From: Bradyrhizobium jicamae
Lineage (GTDB): Bacteria; Pseudomonadota; Alphaproteobacteria; Rhizobiales; Xanthobacteraceae
Length of the DNA: 64,000 nt
Direction of reading: 5' to 3'
NCBI RefSeq assembly: GCF_001440395.1
Contig: NZ_LLXZ01000205.1
Span: 49,685-113,684 of the forward strand
The notes under the pieces are model-generated. The model saw only the letters and a program-made list of their open reading frames with translations. It had not been told where the DNA came from and ran no database searches. Made by a program: the position numbers and the translations under genes. This document shows positions 16,806-24,398 of this stretch, piece after piece (positions within the stretch are counted from its first letter, which is position 1; each line of letters starts with the position of its first letter).

Positions 16806-17492
16806 TCAAGGATCGAGCCCGCTCTCGCGCAGCAGCGGAGCGACATCGGATGACGCGAGATAGCGCAGCAGCCGATCCGCCTCGCCCGCTTGCTGCGATG
16901 CCGCCATTCGGCCCGCCGAAAACACCGCAGGCGTCTGCAGGTCGCGCGGAATGGGCCCCACCACCTCGATGCCGCCGACCTGCTTCAACTCGCTGATCTG
17001 CTGGACCGCGAGATCGGCCTCGCCGGTTACGAGCCGCTCGGCGGTGAAGCCTTGCGGGATGATGACGGCGCGGGCGTTGATGTCGGCGGCAATGCCGAGC
17101 CGATCGATCAGCTTGGCGAACAGGATGCCACTGGCGCCAAGCCGCGAATAGGCCACCGAGCGCGCGCCGAGCAACGCCGCGCGCAGCGCAGCCTCGCTTC
17201 CGATATCGGGATGGGCCGCCCCTGCCTTCACGGCGATGCCGACCCATGAGCGGGCCAGGTCCACGCAGCTATCCGCGGCCACCCGTCCCTCGCGGGCGAC
17301 CTCGTCCAGCCCCTCGCGGGTCAAGATCACGACGTCGGCGGCTTCGCCCGCGCGCAAGCGCTCCAGCAGCGCCAAGGTGGGCGCGAAATCGGCATCGATG
17401 CGCGCGCCGCCGGCCGCCTGATACTGGCCGGCCAGGCCGTGGACGGCGCCCTTCAACGCCAGCGTCGAGAGCACGCGGATGGCATCGCTCAT
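16806..17492 (-). CDS. ModA-like substrate-binding domain protein without signal peptide
   Basis: A 228-residue protein of the molybdate-binding (ModA) type II fold: IRVLSTLALKGAVHGLAGQYQ, ADVVILTREGLDEVAREGRV, SRLGASGILFAKLIDRLGI and an ELKQVGGIEVVGPIPRDLQ block. It starts MSDAIRVLS with no signal sequence, so it is probably cytosolic rather than periplasmic. It begins 6 nt after the stop of GrlR-like paralog B, suggesting an operon. Oxyanion sensing is possible but unproven. Confidence 0.8.
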   Translation of the reverse strand: MSDAIRVLSTLALKGAVHGLAGQYQAAGGARIDADFAPTLALLERLRAGEAADVVILTREGLDEVAREGRVAADSCVDLARSWVGIAVKAGAAHPDIGSEAALRAALLGARSVAYSRLGASGILFAKLIDRLGIAADINARAVIIPQGFTAERLVTGEADLAVQQISELKQVGGIEVVGPIPRDLQTPAVFSAGRMAASQQAGEADRLLRYLASSDVAPLLRESGLDP

Positions 17493-17498
17493 CGGCCG

Positions 17499-18203
17499 CT
17501 ACACCCGCCGCATCAGCTTCAGCACCGCGGTCATGCGAAGGCTGCGCTTGCCGGCGAGCGCGGTTGCCTCCAGCAGCGCGCCTTCCGCGTCGCAGGATCC
17601 GGAAAAGCCGATGCCGACTTCATGGCCGCCGAAGATCGGGTTCTCGCCCATGGATGGTGTATGCTCCTGATTGAGGATCTGGCCCTTCCAGCGTCCGTTC
17701 TCCGACGTGTAGGTGCCGACATAGTAGAAGGACGCATCGCCGCCGAGGATACGGCCCTCGTTGAGCAGCATCACGCCGGTGAGACCGCCTTCGATGCCGT
17801 CAAGCAGGCGCACGTGGATGGAATAGAGACCGTTGACGATGCCTCCCGCGCCGACACCGCCGGCGATTGGAATGGCGTCCTGCTCAATCGGCGTCATCAC
17901 CGACTGGAACGCCACGCCTGGCAGTTCCTTCAAGCCCCCTTCAAAGCGGTAGAGGTTTCCGTCCGCCCTGCCCTTGGCCAGCAGGGTGGCGTCGTCGGTA
18001 CCGGCCATCGCGCGATAGTTCGGGTCCGGGTTGTGGCGCACCGTCTGGATCACGACGTCGACGCCATCGTCCTGCTTTTCGTAGGTGCCGATATGGGCAA
18101 AGGCCGAATTGCCGCCCAGCATCTTGCCGTCGCGCGCATACATCACGCTGCGGCCGACCGAAGCGCCAAGCTGAAACCTGACCTTGTAAAATCCCTCAAA
18201 CAA
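17499..18203 (-). CDS. Two-domain GrlR-like protein, paralog B
   Basis: A 234-residue paralog of the 15.2-kb gene, with the same two-half architecture: FEGFYKVRF then GKMLGGNSAFAHIGTY, and IVNGLYSIHV then GRILGGDASFYYVGTY. The final FGGHEVGIGFSGSCD and ALAGKRSLRMTAVLKLMRR blocks are almost identical to paralog A. The start is TTG with GGGGA 7 nt upstream. It is followed at 6 nt by the ModA-like gene. GrlR itself represses by protein-protein binding, so a partner-binding role is plausible. Confidence 0.72.
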   Translation of the reverse strand: MFEGFYKVRFQLGASVGRSVMYARDGKMLGGNSAFAHIGTYEKQDDGVDVVIQTVRHNPDPNYRAMAGTDDATLLAKGRADGNLYRFEGGLKELPGVAFQSVMTPIEQDAIPIAGGVGAGGIVNGLYSIHVRLLDGIEGGLTGVMLLNEGRILGGDASFYYVGTYTSENGRWKGQILNQEHTPSMGENPIFGGHEVGIGFSGSCDAEGALLEATALAGKRSLRMTAVLKLMRRV

Positions 18204-18310
18204 TGCCGTGTCCCCGGCAAACTCATGGCCTGTCTCTAGCGCGGTTCACAACCCAGGGGAACGGTCTTGAGCGGCCGGATTTAATTCAGCCCCGCCAGGA
18301 CACCGGGTCA

Positions 18311-18352
18311 TAAAAACGCAAAGATCCACCAAGGCGATCGCCTTGGCGGATC
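18311..18352 (-). terminator. Rho-independent terminator of glnII
   Basis: A long near-perfect palindrome (GATCCACCAAGGCGATCGCC continuing to TTGGCGGATC, 18323-18352). On the minus strand it is followed by TTTGCGTTTTTA. It lies about 40 nt after the glnII stop codon. Confidence 0.85.
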
Positions 18353-18393
18353 AGCTTTTGCCCCCCGGTGTCCCGGGACGTATCGTTAAGTCC

Positions 18394-19431
18394 TTAGGCT
18401 GCGGCCGCCTTGGCGCCGGTCGGGACTTCCGCGATGGTCTTCAGGATCTGCGAAGCGATCTGGTATGGGTCGCCCTGGGAGTTCGGGCGGCGGTCTTCCA
18501 GATAGCCCTTGTATCCGTTGTTGACGAAGGAGTGCGGAACGCGGATCGAGGCGCCGCGGTCAGCCACGCCGTAGCTGAACTTGTTCCAGGGCGCGGTCTC
18601 GTGCTTGCCGGTCAGGCGCTTGTCGTTATCAGGCCCGTAGACGGCAATGTGGTCCATGAGGTTCTTCTCGAACGCACCCATCAGCTTCTCGAAGTATTCC
18701 TTGCCGCCGACTTCGCGCATGTACTTGGTCGAGAAGTTGGCGTGCATGCCCGAGCCGTTCCAGTCGGTATCGCCGAGCGGCTTGCAGTGGAATTCGATGT
18801 CGATGCCGTAGGATTCGGTGAGGCGCAGCATCAGGTAGCGCGCGATCCACATCTGGTCGGCAGCGGTCTTGGAGCCTTTGCCGAAGATCTGGAATTCCCA
18901 CTGGCCCTTTGCCACTTCGGCGTTGATGCCTTCGTGGTTGATGCCGGCGGCGAGGCAGAGGTTGAGGTGCTCTTCCACGATCTTGCGGGCGACGTCGCCG
19001 ACGTTCTTGTAGCCGACGCCGGTGTAGTACGGGCCCTGCGGCGCCGGATAGCCATCCGACGGGAAGCCGAGCGGACGGCCGTCCTTGTAGAAGAAATATT
19101 CCTGCTCGAAGCCGAACCAGGCGCCTTCATCGTCGAGAATGGTCGCGCGCTTGTTCGAGGCGTGCGGGGTCTTGCCATCGGGCATCATGACTTCGCACAT
19201 CACCAGCGCGCCGTTTTCACGCGCGGCATCCGGATAGACAGCGACCGGCTTCAGCACGCAATCGGAACTGTGGCCTTCGGCCTGCATGGTGGACGAACCG
19301 TCAAAACCCCACAGCGGAAGCTGTTCCAGCGTCGGGAACTTGTCGAATTCCTTGATCTGCGTTTTGCCGCGCAAACTCGGCGTCGGCGTATAGCCGTCGA
19401 GCCAAATATACTCGAGCTTGTACTTGGTCAT
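18394..19431 (-). CDS. glnII: Glutamine synthetase type II
   Basis: A 345-residue eukaryote-like glutamine synthetase (GSII) that condenses glutamate and ammonia using ATP. Hallmarks are LPLWGFDGSSTMQA near the N-terminus, EGAWFGFEQEYFFYKDGRPLGFP, AAGINHEGINAEVAKGQWEFQ, DTDWNGSGMHANFSTKYM and RGASIRVPHSF. The length matches the family. GAGAGG lies 5 nt before the chosen ATG. Rhizobia carry GSII alongside GSI, and it is made under nitrogen limitation. A sigma-54-type promoter lies upstream at 19556-19571 and a terminator follows. Confidence 0.97.
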   Translation of the reverse strand: MTKYKLEYIWLDGYTPTPSLRGKTQIKEFDKFPTLEQLPLWGFDGSSTMQAEGHSSDCVLKPVAVYPDAARENGALVMCEVMMPDGKTPHASNKRATILDDEGAWFGFEQEYFFYKDGRPLGFPSDGYPAPQGPYYTGVGYKNVGDVARKIVEEHLNLCLAAGINHEGINAEVAKGQWEFQIFGKGSKTAADQMWIARYLMLRLTESYGIDIEFHCKPLGDTDWNGSGMHANFSTKYMREVGGKEYFEKLMGAFEKNLMDHIAVYGPDNDKRLTGKHETAPWNKFSYGVADRGASIRVPHSFVNNGYKGYLEDRRPNSQGDPYQIASQILKTIAEVPTGAKAAAA

Positions 19432-19555
19432 TGAGCCTCTCTTGAGTTGCTTCTGTGAAATGCGGAAGACCGACGCTTGAAATCTGAGGTGTGACGCCCA
19501 GCCCCCGGAGGTCTTTCGCATACGTGTACCCGGCCACGTAGGCCACGTCTTACTA

Positions 19556-19571
19556 AGCATGGAACGTGCCA
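19556..19571 (-). promoter_or_regulatory. Candidate sigma-54 (-24/-12) promoter of glnII
   Basis: The minus strand reads TGGCACGTTCCATGCT, compared with the consensus TGGCACG-N4-TTGCW. The GG and GC pairs have exact spacing, and only the first T of the -12 element differs. It would give a leader of about 115 nt before the glnII ATG. glnII of B. japonicum is known to be NtrC/RpoN-controlled, which agrees. Confidence 0.8.
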
Positions 19572-19999
19572 ATCGCTGCAGTGCGGCAACGGTCATCCAC
19601 AGGGCTTGCCGGTGGCGGCCTAAAATAAGAGCTGCGACATAGGAGCGCGGCAGGCCTGCAATTCACGCGGTTCAGGCCGCGGTCCGCAGCCCGAATCCAG
19701 CCCATTTCTCCGGCATTTCCGCTTGCCGACCGCCAAACGCTTAAAGGTGCGGCACCGTTTTGAAGTCCGCGCGCGGGCCGTCGGCCGACCCGAGCAACCA
19801 TCCCGCCGGCCCGCGCGTTGATCACACCACGACTGCCTCGCAGGAAGCAGCGCCGAAACTGCCTACGAAATAGACAAAACCTGCCGTTCTATTGGTCACT
19901 TGCACCCGCCCGGAGCACCGACAATATCGACTACGTAACCACTCAAGAACGAGTCGAGCGCACCATGGAGGCTAGCGCGTCGACAGAAGGAGACTTGCA
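19572..19999. other. Divergent control region of glnII and the DUF2735 gene
   Basis: This non-coding stretch separates the glnII promoter from the DUF2735 start. I see no convincing ORF. It contains an 11-bp palindrome GGTGCGGCACC (19746-19756) and the NtrC-like site at 19901-19917, listed separately. Upstream activator sites for glnII would be expected here. Confidence 0.55.
19901..19917. promoter_or_regulatory. Candidate NtrC-binding site
   Basis: The sequence TGCACC-CGCCC-GGAGCA matches the NtrC dyad (GCACC-N5-GGTGC) with the correct 5-nt spacer and one mismatch. It lies about 85 nt before the DUF2735 start and about 330 nt upstream of the glnII promoter. A single site and one mismatch keep this tentative. 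Confidence 0.4.
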
Positions 20000-20206
20000 A
20001 TGATGACTACGGGTTTGAATCAGGGGACCGCCAAGATCTACCAATTCCCAGCCGGGGGCCGGACGGCTCTCGGGGGACGTAGCTATGGCGAGACCAAAGC
20101 TGCGACCGAGTTTGCCGCTGCCCAGCCGGTCAACCTCGCTGACTGCTGCGATAGCTGGTACCACGCCGCGGCGATCCAGGACGCCAGCAACGAGCGGGAT
20201 CACTGA
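20000..20206 (+). CDS. DUF2735 family protein (68 aa)
   Basis: The protein starts MMTTGLNQGTAKIYQFPAGG and contains GGRSYGETKAATEFA and a CCDSWYHAAAIQDA tail, matching DUF2735. These small soluble proteins sit beside glnII in many rhizobia, as here (divergent). AGAAGGAGA lies about 7 nt before the first ATG. Function is unknown; association with nitrogen metabolism is inferred from conserved context. Confidence 0.82.
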   Translation: MMTTGLNQGTAKIYQFPAGGRTALGGRSYGETKAATEFAAAQPVNLADCCDSWYHAAAIQDASNERDH

Positions 20207-20264
20207 TGCCTGGGAGGTGTTTGGCAGGGACGCGCCCGGCAAACGAGGCGCGGACGGAGAACTA

Positions 20265-20300
20265 GAAAAGGGTCGGAACGAAAGCGTTTCGGCCCTTTTT
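20265..20300 (+). terminator. Rho-independent terminator after the DUF2735 gene
   Basis: Stem GGGTCGGAACG / CGTTTCGGCCC with two G-T pairs and a short AAAG loop, flanked by AAAA on the left and TTTTT on the right. It can act in both directions and abuts the stop codon of the convergent MliC-like gene. Confidence 0.85.
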
Positions 20301-20611
20301 CATGTCTGCTCGCATGTCGTGGTCTTCCGTTTGGCGTGCTTGAGCGTCGTAACTCCGGCCTTGGTGACCCGTAAGGTCACACCCTTCGCCTGGTAACGCG
20401 AGCCCGACAGGGCCCAACGTTTCGGCAGCGTCAGCGCCTTGCCGTCCAGTTGCAGATGGGCGCGCTTGTCGTACTGGAAAAATCCGACCATGAATTGCGA
20501 TCCGTCGGCGCAACGATAGTTCCGGAAGCTGGACTGCGCCGTAGCCGGCGATGCCGCAACCGCAGCGAGGCCCAGCGCCGCGCCAAAAATCGTGATGTTC
20601 CGCCGATTCAT
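20300..20611 (-). CDS. MliC-like lysozyme inhibitor family protein
   Basis: A 103-residue exported protein. The signal peptide is NRRNITIFGAALGLAAVAAS followed by PATAQ. The mature domain has the MliC/PliC pattern: FRNYRCADGSQFMVGFF, AHLQLDGKALTLPKRWALSGSRYQ, then VTLRVTKAGVTTLKHAKRKTTTC. Two cysteines would form the family disulfide. MliC proteins inhibit C-type lysozymes of the host. There is no lipobox, so it would be soluble in the periplasm. GGGGGCG lies upstream of the chosen ATG. Confidence 0.75.
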   Translation of the reverse strand: MNRRNITIFGAALGLAAVAASPATAQSSFRNYRCADGSQFMVGFFQYDKRAHLQLDGKALTLPKRWALSGSRYQAKGVTLRVTKAGVTTLKHAKRKTTTCEQT

Positions 20612-20702
20612 GTTTCGCCCCCGTGAGAGTTCAGTATAGACGAGACGGCCCTGAACGACACCTGATCCGTCCCATATTCTCCGTTCGAACCCTGATGCAT
20701 TG

Positions 20703-21449
20703 ATGTCAGATTCCCCTGCCCGCCATCTCAACCTTTCCGGCGCCAGCAATTTCCGCGACCTCGGCGGCTATCCCGCCAGCGACGGCCGGACCGTGCGCTG
20801 GCGGCAGATTTTTCGCTCCAACCATCTCGGCCATCTCACCGATGGCGATGTCTCCGTCGTGCGGGAGCTCGGCGTCCGCAGCGCGTTCGACTTTCGCGGG
20901 ACCGAGGAGCGCTCCGCCGCCCTGTGCGGCATGCCTGAAATCACCGTCCACTCGCTGCCGGTCGAGCCGACGGTGGTCGCGGCGCTGCGCGCGATCGTGG
21001 CCGCCGGCACACCGCTGTCGACCGATCACGCCGTTGAGGTGATGCGCGACTCCTACCGCAGCTACGTGCAGAAGAACACGCGGCACTACCGGGCGCTGTT
21101 TGCACATTTGCTGGAAGACCGTGCGCCGCTGGTGATCCATTGCACCGCCGGCAAGGACCGCACCGGCTTTGCCTGCGCGCTGATCCTGCATACGCTCGGC
21201 GTTTCCGAGGACATCATTTCGGAAGACTATCTGCTGACCAACCGCTTCTATCGACGGGATCCAAATCACAGCACCGACCTGCCTGACGACATCAGGCAGG
21301 TGCTCGGCTCGGTGCAAGCCTCGTTCCTCGCCGCCGCCTTCGAGGCCATCGACGCCGATTACGGTAATCTCGAGACCTATCTCCGCGATGGCCTCGGTCT
21401 CGGCAAAGCCGAACGCGCCCATCTCGAAGCGCGTTATCTGCAAGGCTGA
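20703..21449 (+). CDS. Tyrosine-protein phosphatase (Y_phosphatase3 / PtpB-like)
   Basis: A 248-residue protein with the N-terminal NLSGASNFRDLGGYPASDGRTVRW block and the catalytic P-loop HCTAGKDRTGFA (C-x-x-G-K-D-R-T-G) near residue 148. This is the family of Mycobacterium PtpB and related lipid/tyrosine phosphatases. A preceding in-frame TTG gives one extra residue. There is no signal peptide, so it acts in the cytosol or is exported by a non-Sec route. The substrate is unknown. Confidence 0.88.
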   Translation: MSDSPARHLNLSGASNFRDLGGYPASDGRTVRWRQIFRSNHLGHLTDGDVSVVRELGVRSAFDFRGTEERSAALCGMPEITVHSLPVEPTVVAALRAIVAAGTPLSTDHAVEVMRDSYRSYVQKNTRHYRALFAHLLEDRAPLVIHCTAGKDRTGFACALILHTLGVSEDIISEDYLLTNRFYRRDPNHSTDLPDDIRQVLGSVQASFLAAAFEAIDADYGNLETYLRDGLGLGKAERAHLEARYLQG

Positions 21450-21471
21450 ATCTGCAAGGCTGACAACACAG

Positions 21472-21511
21472 AAAGAGAGCCCCGACGCTGCGCACGCCGG
21501 GGCTCCTCTCT
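21472..21511 (+). terminator. Hairpin after the tyrosine phosphatase gene
   Basis: GAGAGCCCCG and CGGGGCTC arms flank a short spacer (GAGCCCC...GGGGCTC), then CTCTCTC; no T-tract follows. Position about 25 nt after the stop suggests transcript termination or stabilisation. Confidence 0.5.
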
Positions 21512-21792
21512 CGGATCGCAGGCTGGGTACTTCCGCCAACCCGACAATCCTGAACTCGCGATACCGCTCCGCTGCTCCCGCAAGCCTTCAGGCAGAATAC
21601 AGTGCCCTGGCGAGCGGCTGAATACCTCAGACGGGCTAACCCTCACACTCAGGCGGCGCAAGATGCGAAAATGCCTGCGGCATTCGCAACGACGCGCTGC
21701 CAACCATCATGACGCGCACGTTCAACAGCCAGCGCCTTACTGGTCATCTGGTGTCGCGAAGAGGATCAGCTACAACGCTAGAAACCACAACC
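21512..21792. other. Intergenic region, no gene seen
   Basis: The stretch between the phosphatase hairpin and the stop of the convergent secreted protein shows only short frames without ribosome-binding sites. I see nothing in it beyond non-coding sequence. Confidence 0.5.
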
Positions 21793-22485
21793 CTAATCCG
21801 CCTTCGCCCGCCGCACCGACACGACCTGCGCGGTCGGCTTGCCGCCGCTCGTGCGGATGTTGACCAGCACCTTGTAGTCGTTGCTGGTTTCGCTCTTGGG
21901 CACATAGAGCATCGCGGTAAAGCGCAGGCGGCCGCGCGCATCGAGCGTCACCGGCTGATCCGTCCGCACGCGGAAGGCATTGCCCTTGCGGTTTCGCGGC
22001 GGCAGCCTTGCTGCGATGACGGGCTCGACCAGCGCACGCAGATCGAGTTTGGCCGCCGTCGCGCCATCAATCCGGTAATAGGCAAAGGAATCGCTTTCCC
22101 AACGGCTGTTCGCGACCTCGATGACGGATCGGCTGTCCGGCGACCAGGCGGCGATCAACTCGTAGCGGTTCGCCCGCATCGCGTCGGTCGCCCAATACTC
22201 GCCGCCAAGCTTGGCGAGCATCGCGCCGTCGCTGACGCGGATCAGCACGTTTTCGATGTTTTCGGGACTATCGCTGCCTGACGGCAGGCCCTGCGGGGTG
22301 CGCCAGGCGAACGCGTAATCCTTCGAGGGCGACATGGTATCGGCGACGACACGCATCGCCGCCTTGCCCTCGCCGCAGACGAGACCACCATGCTGATCGG
22401 CGACGCAGGCCTGGGCATGCGCGGCCGTCGCCTGCTGCACATGCAACGCGAGGAGAACGAGTGGAAAGACCAGAGCGCGACGCAT
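21793..22485 (-). CDS. Secreted hypothetical protein (230 aa)
   Basis: The signal peptide is MRRALVFPLVLLALHVQQA, with cleavage near AHAQA. The mature part has CVADQHGGLVCGEG, with two cysteines close together. It then has a beta-rich region with AAWSPDSRSVIEVANSRWESD, resembling a WD/PD40-like blade, and ends VLVNIRTSGGKPTAQVVSVRR. It is likely periplasmic. No catalytic motif or named family is recognised. Confidence 0.72.
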   Translation of the reverse strand: MRRALVFPLVLLALHVQQATAAHAQACVADQHGGLVCGEGKAAMRVVADTMSPSKDYAFAWRTPQGLPSGSDSPENIENVLIRVSDGAMLAKLGGEYWATDAMRANRYELIAAWSPDSRSVIEVANSRWESDSFAYYRIDGATAAKLDLRALVEPVIAARLPPRNRKGNAFRVRTDQPVTLDARGRLRFTAMLYVPKSETSNDYKVLVNIRTSGGKPTAQVVSVRRAKAD

Positions 22486-22557
22486 ACCGCGACCTTACTC
22501 CCTGCACACGGGCCGTAAAGCGGTCCGTGGCAGTTGCGGAAGGCCGCGCCTATCGGC

Positions 22558-22758
22558 TCAGGCCGCCGCTTCCATTTCCATTTCGGCGTCGAGATCGGCG
22601 ATGACGTCCTCGAACGCCGAGATCGCCTGCTGGATCGCCGCGATCTGCATCAATTCCCAGCTCGAGACCGGACCGCTGCGATTTTGCAGCGCTACCACCA
22701 GGTCGCGCCGCTGCTCCTTAAGCTGAACAAGCGGTAAACCGTGATCCGGCAAACCCAT
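22558..22758 (-). CDS. Small acidic hypothetical protein (66 aa)
   Basis: The protein begins MGLPDHGLPLVQLKEQRRDL and is predicted helical, ending in a very acidic DVIADLDAEMEMEAAA tail. AGGGGGATT precedes the ATG. There is no signal peptide or membrane segment. The family is unknown. Confidence 0.65.
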   Translation of the reverse strand: MGLPDHGLPLVQLKEQRRDLVVALQNRSGPVSSWELMQIAAIQQAISAFEDVIADLDAEMEMEAAA

Positions 22759-22865
22759 GACAAATCCCCCTGCCTTCTTGTTGGAACCCGCTTGTAGCGA
22801 ATGGAGTCTGCAAACGGCTTACAGAACTCCGGCAAATTTTATCGATTTCGTCCCATTCCGTAGTC

Positions 22866-23588
22866 TTACGTGGCGTCGGCGGCGTTCACCATCCTCTTGA
22901 TTTGATTGAACAGCGCGTCTGTGACGTTCCGTGTTGCCCAGTCGCTCATGTGTAGTGCGAGGTCATCGGCCGGATCGACCAATTCCCGCATCGCGATGTG
23001 CCACCGCTCCATCAGAGCGTAGCGACGGAACACATCGACCCCGGCTACCTCAGCCAACTCGGATATGCGCTTCACCATCGCCTCGGAGAGCGGCTTCTTC
23101 TCGGGCGTCACCACGGCGGTCGCGTATTGCGAGTCCATCAGGATGACATCGATAGGGAGTTTGGACAGGCGATGCAGCCCCTCCACAATGGCGGCGAAGA
23201 CTTTCTCGAATGCGAATTCCGGCACCGTGTTGCGAAAGACAGCGTTGGTGCCGACCTGCCAGATCACAAGCGCCGGCGCCTCGCCGATTACATCGGATTG
23301 CATGCGTGGCAGTTGGGTCGACGCTTCCTCGCCGCCGACTCCCCGGTTGATCACGTTGATCATCCGTTTGCCGAACGCGCTGGTCATCTCGGTGCCGAAC
23401 TCGTTTCTCAGCATCAACTCAAGGTAGGCCGGAAAGGGCACGACCTGGCGCGTCCCCGCCGTCGACGAGGAACCAAAGGCAACGATTTTGGTGTTTCGCT
23501 GCTTCAGGCTTCGCGCCAGATTCGGAAGCGGGTATTTGAACCCGATGACTTCGTCAGGGAGATCGGCGACGGCGAAATTGTCAACCAT
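22866..23588 (-). CDS. SGNH/GDSL-type hydrolase
   Basis: A 240-residue esterase-fold protein. Block I is IVAFGSSSTAG, with the nucleophile Ser in place of GDS. Block II is INRGVGGEEA, block III VIWQVGTNAV, and the catalytic Asp/His pair lies in DDLALHMSDW. It would hydrolyse an ester or acetyl group. No signal peptide is apparent, so the site is probably cytosolic. It is monocistronic and divergent from the next SDR. Confidence 0.82.
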   Translation of the reverse strand: MVDNFAVADLPDEVIGFKYPLPNLARSLKQRNTKIVAFGSSSTAGTRQVVPFPAYLELMLRNEFGTEMTSAFGKRMINVINRGVGGEEASTQLPRMQSDVIGEAPALVIWQVGTNAVFRNTVPEFAFEKVFAAIVEGLHRLSKLPIDVILMDSQYATAVVTPEKKPLSEAMVKRISELAEVAGVDVFRRYALMERWHIAMRELVDPADDLALHMSDWATRNVTDALFNQIKRMVNAADAT

Positions 23589-23717
23589 TTGAAACCTCCG
23601 CTGTGTGATACCATCTCACGTTGCAGGGGTATCTCGCCGACAAAATCGCCGCATTGCAAATGAAAATATGCAGGCGCTAGTGTGCGCTTGCCGTTTCCCC
23701 CGCGTACGGAGGTCATC

Positions 23718-24398
23718 ATGGACGGAAAAGTCATTGTGGTGACGGGGGCTCTCGGCGCGCTCGGCAGCGTCGTCGCCGACGAGGCACTGGCGCGCGGCGC
23801 CAGGATTGCGAGCGTCGATCACGCGCCGACGCAAGCTCCAGCTACCGCAGATCTGTTCGAGCTGGGCGGTGTCGATCTCACCGACGCGGCGCAAGCCAGA
23901 AAAGCCATCGACGCCGCGGCCAGGCATTTCGGCAAGCTCGACGCACTGATCAACATCGCCGGCGGCTTCGCCTTCGAGACGGTGGCTGATGGCGATCCCA
24001 GGACGTGGCAGCGGATGCATGCGCTCAACGTCATGACCGCGCTGAACGCATCGCGCGCGGCGATCCCGCATCTCGTCGCATCGGGCGCCGGGCGCATCGT
24101 CAATGTCGGCGCGATGGGCGCACTGCAGGCAGGCAGCGGCATGGGTGCCTACGCCGCCTCCAAGGCCGGCGTGCACCGGCTCACCGAGGCGCTCGCCGCC
24201 GAACTGAAAGGCAACATCACGGTCAACGCCGTGCTGCCGTCGATCATCGACACCGCAGCCAACCGCGCCAGCATGCCCAAGGCCGATTTCGCCAAATGGG
24301 TAACGCCGAAAGAATTGGCCGAGGTGATCCTGTTCCTCGCCAGCGACGCTGCAAGCGCGGTGACTGGGGCGCTGCTGCCGGTGAACGGGAGGGTCTAG
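23718..24398 (+). CDS. SDR family oxidoreductase
   Basis: A 226-residue classical SDR. The motifs are VTGALGALGS (cofactor binding), NIAGG (structural), VNVGAMGAL (Ser replaced by Ala-Met-Gly at the usual position) and YAASK (catalytic Tyr/Lys). The end, VTGALLPVNGRV, fits the family. ACGGAGGTCATC gives a strong ribosome-binding site for the ATG at 23718, so the longer frame is rejected. Its TAG stop overlaps the stop of the convergent GrlR-like gene within a shared CTAG. The substrate is unknown. Confidence 0.87.
   Translation: MDGKVIVVTGALGALGSVVADEALARGARIASVDHAPTQAPATADLFELGGVDLTDAAQARKAIDAAARHFGKLDALINIAGGFAFETVADGDPRTWQRMHALNVMTALNASRAAIPHLVASGAGRIVNVGAMGALQAGSGMGAYAASKAGVHRLTEALAAELKGNITVNAVLPSIIDTAANRASMPKADFAKWVTPKELAEVILFLASDAASAVTGALLPVNGRV

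Noticed and set aside
16589..16846. A minus-strand frame between the DMT transporter and ModA-like gene with a protein-like stretch
   Set aside because: It runs into the transporter gene antisense, has no good start, and the protein-like part is under 45 residues.
19746..19756. GGTGCGGCACC palindrome as a second NtrC site upstream of glnII
   Set aside because: The half-sites are in inverted order and lack the 5-nt spacer of the NtrC consensus.
21709..22281. A 190-codon plus-strand frame opposite the secreted protein
   Set aside because: It overlaps a minus-strand gene with a clear signal peptide and lacks any recognisable domain.
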